From contig CAVDDT010000023.1 of NCBI GenBank assembly GCA_963607765.1, forward strand, positions 5,733 through 69,732: DNA of 64,000 nucleotides. Direction: 5' to 3'. A program made the translations under genes and the position numbers. Positions 7,993 to 16,382 of this stretch are shown piece after piece; the first letter of the stretch is position 1; each line of letters starts with the position of its first letter. This stretch comes from Colivicinus sp963607765 (lineage in GTDB: Bacteria > Bacillota_I > Bacilli_A > Erysipelotrichales > Erysipelotrichaceae). The notes below the pieces were generated by a model that made no database searches, was not told where the DNA came from, and worked only from the letters and a program-made list of their open reading frames with translations.

Positions 7993-9716
7993 TCTTCAAT
8001 TCTCACATTATCAAATAATTGTTTGACCTTTTCCTCATTAGTTAATTCTTTTTGAATAACTGGTTTTTTAACAATTGGTCTAACATAATCTTTTTCCTTA
8101 GCAATCTTTTTATATAAAGACACCAACTCTGCTTGTTGTTCCTCATAAATACCATAAACTACCTTATCAATTCCGAGTTCTTCTAATAAAAATTGATATA
8201 AATCATTTTTCATTTCCCTGGAATTAATATTATTAATAGCTAACTTAGGACCAACCACAATAATTACATCTTTGCCACTAGCAAATAATTTCGTGTCCTT
8301 TAAAAGCTCATAAAATTTGCGCTTATCTGGCTCAAATTTATACATATCCAGTCGATTGTAGATAATTGAATCACTTATCTTATCGTTTTTATTTGCAGTT
8401 AAAAGTAATCCAGCAAGATATGTTAAATCAACGCTTGTATCTTCTGTTTGATATGTTTCTTGAACAACTGGTTCAACATATTCTTCTTTAATTACATTTT
8501 CTTTTACAATTGTATTAGCCTTTTCTTCAACAATTTCTTTTTCAATCTTTTTAGGCTCTTGTTTTATAATTTCTTTTCCTATTGCTTGCGGTTTTTCAAT
8601 AACTATTTCTTTTTTAACTTCTTTAGTATTTTTATTTCTTGAAATTAAATTCTTGCTCATTTTTACCAAAGCAAGTTCAAAATAAGAAACAAAATTTTGA
8701 TTACCTTTTGTCTTACTTAAAGAAGTTTCAATATAATTAATATCTTCTATCAAACTAGAAACACCAATATTATCCAAGATGTCTTTTGCTTGTATAGTAT
8801 TCAACTTATTTAATAATGTTTCATCAGCACCATCACTATAAATTAATGCCTCTTTAATTATTTCAAGTAAATCAATGGCTAATCTTTTAATATCGATTCC
8901 AGCATTATACATTTCTCTTAATAAAGATATTGCCTGAGTAATATTGTTATGTGCATCTAATAAAAGATTAACCTTTTCTTCGCTGCTAGATAAACCAAAT
9001 ACTTTTCTCACATCTTCTAAATAAACACCATTATTATTATAAGAAAGCATTTGTTCAAGGATTGAAAGAGCATCTCTCATTCCGCCCTCTGCTAATATTG
9101 CAATTTCTTCGATTGCCTTATCTTCAAACTCAATATTTTCCTTATTTAAGATTTCTATCATCTTCTTTTTCATATTAAAAATAGAAATCTTAGAGAAATT
9201 ATATCTTTGACATCTACTTAAAACAGTAGGAATGATTTTTTGAGGATCAGTTGTCGCTAAAATAAATACCACGTGTGCTGGTGGTTCTTCTAAAGTTTTT
9301 AACAGTGCATTAAAAGCCGAAGCACTAAGCATATGAACTTCATCAATTATATATACTTTATATTTTCCAAGCATTGGCGCATAAGGAACTTGTTCAATTA
9401 TTTCTCTTATATCATCAACACTGTTATTACTAGCTGCATCTAGTTCAATAATATCAGGATGATTATTTTCTTTAAAAGCTAGACAACTTGAACATTCATC
9501 ACACGCTTCATTTTCAAAATGTTCACAATTTATGGCCTTTGCGAATAACTTTGCGATAGTTGTCTTACCAGTACCTCTTGGGCCTGCAAATAAATATGCA
9601 TGGGCAATTTTATTATTTTTAATCGCATTAATTAATGTCTTTATAATATACTCTTGTCCAACAACTTCACTAAATTTACTTGGACGATACGCTCTATATA
9701 ATACCTGATAACTCAT
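7989..9716 (-). CDS. dnaX: DNA polymerase III subunits gamma/tau
   Basis: DnaX is the clamp-loader ATPase that loads the DnaN clamp. From the ATG at 9716 the protein begins MSYQVLYRAYRP, matching the family. Walker A GPRGTGKT is at 45-52, zinc-ligand Cys at C64 and CDECSSC, Walker B follows in YIIDEVHM, and LSRCQRY comes next. A Lys/Glu/Ile-rich linker (about residues 360-420) separates the ATPase from the tau-specific C-terminus. Two starts compete. A TTG at 9731 has GGGAG about 4 nt upstream, while the ATG at 9716 has no Shine-Dalgarno but TATAAT ending 6 nt before it. I prefer the ATG because it fits the family N-terminus. Confidence 0.95.
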   Translation of the reverse strand: MSYQVLYRAYRPSKFSEVVGQEYIIKTLINAIKNNKIAHAYLFAGPRGTGKTTIAKLFAKAINCEHFENEACDECSSCLAFKENNHPDIIELDAASNNSVDDIREIIEQVPYAPMLGKYKVYIIDEVHMLSASAFNALLKTLEEPPAHVVFILATTDPQKIIPTVLSRCQRYNFSKISIFNMKKKMIEILNKENIEFEDKAIEEIAILAEGGMRDALSILEQMLSYNNNGVYLEDVRKVFGLSSSEEKVNLLLDAHNNITQAISLLREMYNAGIDIKRLAIDLLEIIKEALIYSDGADETLLNKLNTIQAKDILDNIGVSSLIEDINYIETSLSKTKGNQNFVSYFELALVKMSKNLISRNKNTKEVKKEIVIEKPQAIGKEIIKQEPKKIEKEIVEEKANTIVKENVIKEEYVEPVVQETYQTEDTSVDLTYLAGLLLTANKNDKISDSIIYNRLDMYKFEPDKRKFYELLKDTKLFASGKDVIIVVGPKLAINNINSREMKNDLYQFLLEELGIDKVVYGIYEEQQAELVSLYKKIAKEKDYVRPIVKKPVIQKELTNEEKVKQLFDNVRIEE

Positions 9717-9778
9717 AAGATAATTATACAATAAACTCCCTTATCTAATTTTCTATCTATCTATTGCCTTGGGAATAT

Positions 9779-10222
9779 TTATCTTTTATTCTTAAAAAAA
9801 TCTTTTAATAGTTTTATGTACTCTTTAGATTCGATAAACTCACCATCCGGATAATGATTTATGTTTTTAATCTCTTTAATATTAATATTACTGCCAAAAG
9901 ATCCCCCTTTTGGATCCTTAGCTGCATAATATACTTTTTTTATTCTACTATTTATTATTGCTCCGCCACACATTAAACAAGGTTCAAGTGTAACATACAT
10001 TTCACAATCATCCAAATGCCAGTTGTTTATTTTCTTGCTGGCTTTTTTGATACATTCAATCTCACTATGTGCAGTAGCATCTTGTTTCTTTACTTTTTTA
10101 TTATGAGCTTTAGCTAAAACTTCATCATTTTTTACAATTACACATCCAATCGGAACCTCATCCTCTTTAAATGCTTTTATTGCTTCTTTTATAGCTAAGT
10201 CCATATATTCTTGTTTATACAT
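9779..10222 (-). CDS. tadA: tRNA adenosine(34) deaminase TadA
   Basis: TadA converts A34 to inosine in tRNA-Arg(ACG). The real protein begins MYKQEYMDLAIKEA at 10222 and has 147 residues. The zinc and catalytic motif HSE is at 52-54 and PCLMC at 81-85. An in-frame extension to 10318 exists, but it only translates the SRP RNA gene and should not be annotated. The start has no Shine-Dalgarno; TATAAT ends 6 nt before the ATG, which predicts a leaderless mRNA with its promoter just after the SRP RNA terminator. Confidence 0.95.
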   Translation of the reverse strand: MYKQEYMDLAIKEAIKAFKEDEVPIGCVIVKNDEVLAKAHNKKVKKQDATAHSEIECIKKASKKINNWHLDDCEMYVTLEPCLMCGGAIINSRIKKVYYAAKDPKGGSFGSNINIKEIKNINHYPDGEFIESKEYIKLLKDFFKNKR

Positions 10223-10240
10223 AACTAAATTATACAAAAT

Positions 10241-10320
10241 AAAAAGCGCACACAGATAGAGGGTCGTATGGCTGCTACATTCCTGTCCTGACCAAGTTAG
10301 AGCATAACTGTTGCGCATTA
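10241..10320 (-). ncRNA. ffs: signal recognition particle RNA (small bacterial type)
   Basis: The minus strand contains the universal SRP helix 8 core: TTGGTCAGGACAGGAA followed by GTAGCAGCC, corresponding to the GGUCAGG...GGAAG...AGCAGC core of 4.5S RNA. The ends pair (GCGCA-ACAG with CTGT-G-TGCGC), and a TTTTT run follows at 10245-10241. The RNA is about 78-80 nt, the short form without an Alu domain. A promoter TTGACT-17-TAATAT lies just upstream. Confidence 0.92.
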
Positions 10321-10327
10321 AAATTAT

Positions 10328-10356
10328 ATATTATTTTTTTGGGATTTAATAGTCAA
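10328..10356 (-). promoter_or_regulatory. promoter of the SRP RNA gene
   Basis: On the minus strand TTGACT (10356-10351) and TAATAT (10333-10328) are 17 bp apart. The predicted start at about 10320 agrees with the 5' end of the folded RNA. Confidence 0.75.
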
Positions 10357-10879
10357 ATTTTGTAAAGTCGGATATCTCTTCTATTATTTAAGGACTATCT
10401 AAATGTTTAAAATTACATTTATTATCTCTAACCATCTTTCTAATTCCTGCTTCTAAACCACTTTTAACACTTCCATATGAATCATCAAAAGCAATGATAT
10501 TACCCATATTAGAATTAGACATTTTAATTATGTTTATAAATATCTATTCAAACCACAATAATTGAATAAAAATCTACATTATATTTAATTGGTACTGTCG
10601 CGAGTATTATACTAATCTTATTTTCTTTTAAATAATCTAATAATCTCTAGCTTCTAAAGGCTGATTTTTTCCATCATCTTTTTTAGTTGTCTCTTGGCAT
10701 ATTATTTCTTACCTTAAAGAATATTTATCTGATATGTCCCGGGAAACCGTCTTTCCTACTCCTTTAAAAAAGCTTTTAACATTGTAATTATTATTTGAAG
10801 ATAAAATTATTTCTAATTCTCTATCAAATTTAATCTCATTTAAATTAAATATTGCTTTATCTATCATAGTTATATCATA
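10357..10879 (-). other. gene-poor AT-rich stretch with short interrupted frames
   Basis: No intact gene is visible. The minus strand has short frames starting with ATG, for example 52 codons ending near 10713 and 44 codons beginning MSNSNMGNII near 10521. A run coding DYLKENKISIILATVP lies between them and is split by stops and frame changes. This looks like a decayed coding region, but I cannot name the ancestral gene. Confidence 0.4.
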
Positions 10880-10895
10880 TGTTCCACGTGGAACA
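10880..10895. promoter_or_regulatory. parS centromere site 1
   Basis: TGTTCCACGTGGAACA is a perfect 16-bp palindrome matching the conserved ParB-binding parS site of Bacillota (TGTTNCACGTGAAACA-like). It lies about 11.5 kb from oriC, where parS sites cluster. No parA/parB is in the window; they often lie next to mnmG, outside the left edge. Confidence 0.88.
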
Positions 10896-10898
10896 ATT

Positions 10899-10939
10899 TA
10901 TAGAAAGAAAAAAGAATGTTCCACGTGGAACATTCTTTT
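10899..10939 (-). terminator. serS terminator built around a parS site
   Basis: Directly after the serS stop (10942), the minus strand folds into a 15-bp perfect inverted repeat (10939-10910) followed by TTTTTT-C-TTT. The centre of the stem is the parS sequence. Confidence 0.8.
10917..10932. promoter_or_regulatory. parS centromere site 2, inside the serS terminator
   Basis: This is a second copy of the same 16-bp palindrome, 21 bp after the first. It forms the centre of a 30-bp perfect inverted repeat (10910-10939) that also acts as the serS terminator. Confidence 0.88.
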
Positions 10940-10941
10940 GA

Positions 10942-12228
10942 TTACTTCTTAGGAACAAGTTTTTCTTGTCCACCCATATAAGGCTGAAGAGCTTTTGGAA
11001 TACTAACAGATCCATCTTCATTTAGATTATTTTCCAAGAAAGCAATTAACATTCTAGGAGGAGCAACAACTGTATTATTTAAAGTATGAGCGAAATAATT
11101 GCCCTTTTCACCTTTAATTCTAATCTTAAGTCTTCTTGCTTGTGCATCACCTAGATTTGAACAAGAACCAACTTCGAAATATTTCTTTTGTCTTGGAGAC
11201 CAAGCTTCTACATCACAAGACTTAACTTTTAAATCAGCTAAATCACCAGTACAACATTCAAGAGTTCTAACAGGAATATCCATTGTTAAAAAGAAATCAA
11301 CAGTATTCTTCCAAAGCTCATTATAAATATCCTTAGAGTCTTCAGGTTTACAAACAACAACCATTTCCTGCTTTTCAAATTGGTGAATACGATAAACTCC
11401 TCTTTCTTCAATACCATGAGCGCCTACTTCTTTTCGGAAACAAGGAGAATATGAAGTCATCTTTTGAGGAAGATCTTTTTCATCAACTAAAGTATCAATA
11501 AATTTACCAATCATTGAATGTTCGCTTGTACCAATAAGATATAAGTCTTCACCTTCAATCTTGTACATCATATTTTCCATCTCTTTAAATGACATAACAC
11601 CAGTGACGACATCACTTCTAATCATGTAAGGTGGAATATAGTATGTGAATCCTCTATTAATCATAAAATCTCTAGCATAAGATAAAATAGATGAATGAAG
11701 TCTAGCAATATCTCCTTTTAAATAATAGAAGCCATTACCAGAGGTTTTTCTTGCAGAATCTAAGTCAATACCATCAAGACTTTCCATAATGTCTACATGA
11801 TAAGGAATTTCAAAATTAAATTCTCTCTTAGTTCCAAATTGTTCGATTTCAACATTTTCAGAATCATCCTTACCAACAGGAACTGATGGATCAACAATGT
11901 TAGGAATAACCATCATCTTCTTTTTAATATCTTCTTCAAGAACAACTTCTTTAGATTCGCATTCTTCAATTTCCTTGGCAATATTAGCTACTTCAGCTTT
12001 AACTTTTTCAGCTTCTTCTTTTAAACCCTGTTTCATTAAAGCACCAATCTCTTTAGATATAGTGTTTCTTTTGCCTCTTAAATCATCAGCCTTAACTCTT
12101 AAAGCACGGTAATCTTCATCAAGTTTTTTAACTTCATCAACAATAACTAGTTTTTCATCTTGGAATTTCTTTTTAATATTCTCTTTAACTAGTTCAGGAT
12201 TTTCTCTAATAAGTTTAATATCAATCAT
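10942..12228 (-). CDS. serS: serine--tRNA ligase
   Basis: SerRS charges tRNA-Ser and also tRNA-Sec. From the ATG at 12228 the protein has 428 residues: an N-terminal tRNA-binding coiled coil (about 25-105, rich in Lys, Glu and Ala) and a class II core with motif 2 (PCFRKEVGAHG) and motif 3 near the C-terminus (NNTVVAPPRMLIAFLE). AGGAGG sits 6 nt before this ATG, so the longer in-frame start at 12261 is rejected. It is controlled by the T-box leader upstream. Confidence 0.97.
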   Translation of the reverse strand: MIDIKLIRENPELVKENIKKKFQDEKLVIVDEVKKLDEDYRALRVKADDLRGKRNTISKEIGALMKQGLKEEAEKVKAEVANIAKEIEECESKEVVLEEDIKKKMMVIPNIVDPSVPVGKDDSENVEIEQFGTKREFNFEIPYHVDIMESLDGIDLDSARKTSGNGFYYLKGDIARLHSSILSYARDFMINRGFTYYIPPYMIRSDVVTGVMSFKEMENMMYKIEGEDLYLIGTSEHSMIGKFIDTLVDEKDLPQKMTSYSPCFRKEVGAHGIEERGVYRIHQFEKQEMVVVCKPEDSKDIYNELWKNTVDFFLTMDIPVRTLECCTGDLADLKVKSCDVEAWSPRQKKYFEVGSCSNLGDAQARRLKIRIKGEKGNYFAHTLNNTVVAPPRMLIAFLENNLNEDGSVSIPKALQPYMGGQEKLVPKK

Positions 12229-12428
12229 ATGTCCTCCTAAAATAAAAAAGGTAGTACTCAAGGGCGAAATATCGCGGTACCACCTTTATTTTTAACTTAT
12301 ACTCTTAACGCGAGCGCACGTGATTTATTGGATCAGCTATAAGGTAGATTCGTAAGTTCTTTTAATGACTTGCACCAAACGTCATTTCTCTAAACAAAGT
12401 TTTTCTTACTATAGTCCTTATTAAGCAA
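12229..12428 (-). promoter_or_regulatory. T-box riboswitch, serine-specific
   Basis: The leader contains the T-box element GGTGGTACCGCG at about 12286-12275. It can pair with uncharged tRNA NCCA ends or be replaced by a terminator in which AAAGGTGGTAC pairs with GTACTACCTTT before a T run (ending near 12243). A plausible specifier is TCT (Ser) in GAATCTACC near 12350, which agrees with the downstream gene. Uncharged tRNA-Ser is expected to allow read-through. Confidence 0.92.
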
Positions 12429-12432
12429 ATTC

Positions 12433-12461
12433 ATAATAGCAAATTTAGCCTTTTTTATCAA
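12433..12461 (-). promoter_or_regulatory. promoter of the T-box/serS transcript
   Basis: TTGATA (12461-12456) and TATTAT (12438-12433) are spaced by 17 bp on the minus strand. The -35 lies inside the last codons of the ECF S-component gene. Confidence 0.75.
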
Positions 12462-12984
12462 TTATTCTTAATAAACCTGGGGCTAATAAAATATCAATAA
12501 CTAATTCAATCGCAAAATTAACAGTTAAGAATAAAGCGATAAAAGTAGCAAAAGACCCTTGGAAGAACAAAATAATAACAAGAGTTAAAGTTCCTGTATT
12601 AACAATTGGGGCTAAAGCCGAAGCTACAAGTATAGCAACAAGCTTATTTTTATTTTTCAATTTTTGGTAAGCAAAAGCAGAAACAAGACCAGCTAAAGTA
12701 CCCTTTAAGATACAAGCGGTTATAGTAATAATTGGATGGCTTGCAAGCATAGTAGCTCCACTTGGATCAGCTCCTGTAATAACCATAATGGCAACAACTA
12801 CACCAAAGGCCGTTCCTAAGATAGATCCAACCTTTTCTCCATACATAGCTCCACCAACAATGATAGGGATTAAAGTAAGTGTTATTGGAAAGCCACCAAA
12901 ATTAATAAAAGTAGCAATTATTTGTAAGACAACAACAATGCCTACAAACATAGAGATAGTAGTTATATTTTTAGTATTTTTCAT
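12445..12984 (-). CDS. ECF transporter S component, probably pantothenate-specific
   Basis: This is a 179-residue membrane protein with about five or six hydrophobic segments and the layout of ECF-type vitamin transporter S components: a short charged N-terminus, LTLIPIIVGGAMYGEKVG in the second part, and a C-terminal helix ending LLRIIDKKG. It would supply substrate specificity to the shared EcfA/EcfA'/EcfT module, which is not in this window. It overlaps the type III pantothenate kinase gene by 4 bp (ATGA), so pantothenate is the likely substrate (PanT-like); that is inference from context. Confidence 0.85.
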   Translation of the reverse strand: MKNTKNITTISMFVGIVVVLQIIATFINFGGFPITLTLIPIIVGGAMYGEKVGSILGTAFGVVVAIMVITGADPSGATMLASHPIITITACILKGTLAGLVSAFAYQKLKNKNKLVAILVASALAPIVNTGTLTLVIILFFQGSFATFIALFLTVNFAIELVIDILLAPGLLRIIDKKG

Positions 12985-13754
12985 AATTTCTTCCTATTCT
13001 TAAAATAAATATTTTTTAATCCTTTAAACGCAAGATTAGCGTCATAAATATCAATTTCATTAGAATTTTCAAAGAAGGTTTTACCAAAACCACCTGTAGC
13101 AATAACTTTTAAATCAACATTAGTTTCCTTTTTAAATCTATTAATTAAAGATTCAACTAAGCCAAGGTAACCAAAATATAAACCAGATTGCATAGCGCTT
13201 ACTGTATTATTAGCTAAAACTGACTCACATTTTTTAATTTCAATATCTGGTAACATAGAAGCACTATTAGATAAAGCATTAATAGATATTTCAATGCCAG
13301 GAATAATAACACCACCAACATAATTAGACTTGAAATCAATATATTCAAAAGTAATTGCAGTAGAAAAATCTACCACTAATAGGTTATTTCCATAATCATT
13401 TATTGCCCCGGCAACAGTCGCAATACGATCAGCACCAATTTCCTTAGGATTGTCATAATGAATAGAAACTCCCGACTTAATACCAGGTCCAATAATTAAT
13501 GGTTCAATATTAAAATACTTTATAATGCATGAAACAAAACTATGCATAACTTCAGGAACAACACTAGCAATAATAACTCCATCAATATCAGATTTATTAA
13601 TATTAAAATTATTTAAAAGAGATACTAAAATTATTCCATATTCATCACTTGATCTATTAATAATAGACTTAATATTAAATGTACAAGTTAATTCGTCATT
13701 ATCATACACGCCAAGATTAATGTTTGTATTTCCAATATCTGCAACCAGTAACAT
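12981..13754 (-). CDS. coaX: type III pantothenate kinase
   Basis: CoaX phosphorylates pantothenate, the first step of CoA synthesis. The start at 13754 (MLLVADIGNTN) is preceded by GGAGG and gives 257 residues. The phosphate motif DIGNTN (5-10), the substrate motif GADRIA near residue 110 and the DFSTAITFE segment (usually DxGTA, here Ser for Gly) fit the ASKHA-fold type III family, which needs a monovalent cation and is not inhibited by CoA. It forms an operon with the S component gene and has an attenuator-like leader. Confidence 0.95.
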   Translation of the reverse strand: MLLVADIGNTNINLGVYDNDELTCTFNIKSIINRSSDEYGIILVSLLNNFNINKSDIDGVIIASVVPEVMHSFVSCIIKYFNIEPLIIGPGIKSGVSIHYDNPKEIGADRIATVAGAINDYGNNLLVVDFSTAITFEYIDFKSNYVGGVIIPGIEISINALSNSASMLPDIEIKKCESVLANNTVSAMQSGLYFGYLGLVESLINRFKKETNVDLKVIATGGFGKTFFENSNEIDIYDANLAFKGLKNIYFKNRKKL

Positions 13755-13881
13755 GTTACACCTCCAAATAAAAAACACAATAAAATTAATATTTCATTGT
13801 GTGATTAAGTAATATAAAAAGTCATAATATATCCTCCCCTGTCGCCCATATAGGTGCAACGTTTTAGACATCAACATTATA
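13755..13881 (-). promoter_or_regulatory. coaX leader with uORF and intrinsic terminator
   Basis: TATAAT at 13881-13876 starts a leader of about 115 nt. It contains a GC-richer part (GCACCTATATGGGCGACAGG near 13856-13837), a strong Shine-Dalgarno GGGGAGG, a six-codon uORF, and then a terminator hairpin (CACAAT 13801-13796 with ATTGTG 13781-13776, followed by TTTTTT) just before the coaX ribosome site. Premature termination is therefore likely to regulate coaX-panT. I could not match it to a known riboswitch class. Confidence 0.6.
13805..13825 (-). CDS. possible leader peptide MTFYIT
   Basis: An ATG at 13825 begins a six-codon frame (MTFYIT, TAA stop). It has a better Shine-Dalgarno (GGGGAGG, 7-nt spacing) than many genes here. 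It stops just before the terminator hairpin of the coaX leader, so ribosome position could influence folding. Confidence 0.4.
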   Translation of the reverse strand: MTFYIT

Positions 13882-13910
13882 ACAAAAGAAAGTGGCTACT
13901 CGCCACTTTC
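13881..13910 (-). terminator. gyrA terminator overlapping the gyrA stop
   Basis: GAAAGTGGC (13910-13902) pairs perfectly with GCCACTTTC (13896-13888), followed by TTTTGTT. The 5' arm is the last three sense codons of gyrA, and the TAG stop is in the loop and the first base of the 3' arm. Confidence 0.85.
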
Positions 13911-16373
13911 CTCTTCTATATTTTCATCTTCTTGATGTTCCATTAAAGTAACAGTCTTAACATAAGTATTTTCCTCAGGTCTAATTAACTTAACACCTCG
14001 AGTAACTCTACCTAAAGTAGAAACTTTTTCAAGACTTATTCTAATAATGACACCATCATTTCTCATAATTAAGGCATCTTCATCACCATTAACAGCCTTA
14101 AGAGCAACAAGATCACCATTTACTTCATTGATATTAATAGTCTTAACACCTTTAGCGCCTCTTGAAGTAATACGATATTCTTCAATATCAGTCTTCTTAC
14201 CATATCCATATTTAGATACAACAAGAATTTGTTTACCTTCTTTAGAAGTACAACAACCAATAACGTAAGAACCATCAACATTCATACCACGAACACCACT
14301 AGCACTTCTACCCATAGCACGAACGCCATTTTCATTAAATCTAACAGCCTTGCCATTGGCAGCACCAATGATAATCTCATCATTTCCAAGAGTTGGTTTG
14401 ACATCGACTAACTCATCACCATCTTTTAAAGAAATAGCTATCTTACCAGATTGTCTAATAGATTCAAACTCTTTAGCTTCAACTCTCTTACATAAACCAT
14501 TCTTAGTAACAAAGAATAAATATCCTTGAACTTCCCATTCTCTATTAATAGGAACAAGAGCCTTAACTTTCTCATCCTTTTCAATATTAATAATATTAAT
14601 AACAGGAATACCCTTACCATTTCTACTAGATTCAGGAATCTTATATCCTTTAATACGATATACTTTGCCCTTATCAGTAAACAATAATAAGTGATCATGA
14701 GTAGACATTGTAATATTTTGATCAACAACATCATCCTCATTTAAAGTCATACCTTTAATACCACGACCACCTCTATTTTGAGTCTTATAAGTACTTACAG
14801 GAAGTCTCTTAATATAACCATTAGTAGTAAGTGAAACAATAATATCATCAACAGAGATTAAATCTTCGTCTTCAACATCAACTTCACCCTCAATAATTTC
14901 AGTACGACGCTTATCACCATATTTGTCTTTAATAGCAGTAAGCTCATCCTTAATAATTTGAACTACTCTACTATGATTAGCAAGAATATCCTTTAAATCA
15001 GCAATTTCTGTATAAAGTTCATTTAACTCATTACATATCTTTTCATAAGATAAACCAGTTAAACGACGAAGTTGCATATCAAGAATAGCTTTTCCTTGGA
15101 CTTCATCAATAGAGAACTCATTATTCATATTAAGAAGAGCTTCATCATCGTCCTTAGAATTTCTAATAATTTCAATAATACGATCAATATTATCTAAAGC
15201 CTTCTTTAAGCCTTCTAAAATATGAGCACGCTTTAAATCCTCATCTAAATCAAACTTTGTTCTTCTTGTGATAACATCAATTTGATGATTAATGTATTGT
15301 GTAATAATTTCTTTTAAAGATAATAACATAGGCTTATTATCAACAAGCACATTGTTATTAACACCAAAAGAAGATTGAACAGGAGTTAATTTATATAATT
15401 GATTTAAAACAACCTCTGGTTGAACATCCTTCTTAAGTTCAATTTCAATACGAATACCATTTCTATCATTAGAAAGGTCTTTCATATCAGAAATTCCTTC
15501 AATTACTTTTTCCTTAGCAAGTTCATGAATCTTATCATACATTACTTGCTTATTAACAAGATAAGGAATCTCCTTAATAACAAGCTTATGTTTGCCACCA
15601 TGCATATCCTCAACAACAACCTTAGAACGCATGATAATAGAACCCTTACCAGTTTCATAAGCTTGTCTTATGCCAGATCTGCCAACAATATAACCACCAG
15701 TAGGAAAATCTGGACCAGGTATAACATTCATTAACTCATTAACAGAAATATCAGGATTATCCATCACTGCAATAATTGCATCAATAGACTCGCCCAAATT
15801 ATGAGTAGGCATATTAGTAGCCATGCCTACTGCAATACCCATTGAACCATTTACTAAAAGATTAGGAAATCTACTAGGTAAAACAACAGGCTCTCTATGT
15901 CTAGCATCATAGTTATCACGCCAATCAATAGTTTCTTTTTTAATATCACTAACTAGCTCAAGACTAATCTTAGACATACGCGCTTCGGTATAACGCATAG
16001 CCGCAGCACCATCACCATCAAGAGAACCAAAGTTACCATGTCCATCAACTAAAGGATAACGATATGAGAAAGGCTGGGCCATACGAACCATTGTATCGTA
16101 AATGGCAGTATCACCATGAGGGTGATATTTACCCATAACTTCACCAACAATATTAGCAGACTTAACATGAGGCTTATCAGGAGTAAAACCAGCATCGTAC
16201 ATAGCCCAAATAACTCTTCTATGTACGGGCTTCATACCATCTTTAACATCAGGCAAAGCTCTATCGATGATAACAGACATTGAATAACTTAAGAAGTCTT
16301 CACGCATTTCAGAAGAAATGTTAACTTCTTTCATATTACCATGATTGAAAAAACGATTATCTAATTCTTCCAT
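13896..16373 (-). CDS. gyrA: DNA gyrase subunit A
   Basis: The breakage-reunion subunit of gyrase, 825 residues. The N-terminal region has KPVHRRVIWAMYDAG and the QRT-type quinolone-resistance segment HGDTAIYDTMVRMAQ. The catalytic tyrosine lies in AAMRYTEARMSK, and the GyrA box QNRGGRGIKG precedes the C-terminal beta-pinwheel that wraps DNA, showing it is gyrase and not topoisomerase IV. GGAGG precedes the ATG. It follows gyrB by 9 bp on the same transcript. Confidence 0.98.
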   Translation of the reverse strand: MEELDNRFFNHGNMKEVNISSEMREDFLSYSMSVIIDRALPDVKDGMKPVHRRVIWAMYDAGFTPDKPHVKSANIVGEVMGKYHPHGDTAIYDTMVRMAQPFSYRYPLVDGHGNFGSLDGDGAAAMRYTEARMSKISLELVSDIKKETIDWRDNYDARHREPVVLPSRFPNLLVNGSMGIAVGMATNMPTHNLGESIDAIIAVMDNPDISVNELMNVIPGPDFPTGGYIVGRSGIRQAYETGKGSIIMRSKVVVEDMHGGKHKLVIKEIPYLVNKQVMYDKIHELAKEKVIEGISDMKDLSNDRNGIRIEIELKKDVQPEVVLNQLYKLTPVQSSFGVNNNVLVDNKPMLLSLKEIITQYINHQIDVITRRTKFDLDEDLKRAHILEGLKKALDNIDRIIEIIRNSKDDDEALLNMNNEFSIDEVQGKAILDMQLRRLTGLSYEKICNELNELYTEIADLKDILANHSRVVQIIKDELTAIKDKYGDKRRTEIIEGEVDVEDEDLISVDDIIVSLTTNGYIKRLPVSTYKTQNRGGRGIKGMTLNEDDVVDQNITMSTHDHLLLFTDKGKVYRIKGYKIPESSRNGKGIPVINIINIEKDEKVKALVPINREWEVQGYLFFVTKNGLCKRVEAKEFESIRQSGKIAISLKDGDELVDVKPTLGNDEIIIGAANGKAVRFNENGVRAMGRSASGVRGMNVDGSYVIGCCTSKEGKQILVVSKYGYGKKTDIEEYRITSRGAKGVKTININEVNGDLVALKAVNGDEDALIMRNDGVIIRISLEKVSTLGRVTRGVKLIRPEENTYVKTVTLMEHQEDENIEEESGE

Positions 16374-16382
16374 AAAGCCTCC

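Noticed and set aside
8448..8642. Plus-strand Phe/Asn-rich ORF of 64 codons
   Set aside because: It is the complement of the Lys/Glu/Ile-rich linker of dnaX; no ribosome site or family.
9271..9290. CCACGTGTGCTGG in dnaX as parS
   Set aside because: Only one half-site resembles parS and the sequence encodes conserved DnaX residues.
10223..10318. N-terminal extension of TadA
   Set aside because: The codons are the SRP RNA gene; TadA proteins begin near MYKQEYMDLAI.
12300..12330. Possible third parS at CGCACGTGATTT
   Set aside because: Only the central CACGTG is present; it lies in the serS T-box leader and the arms do not match.
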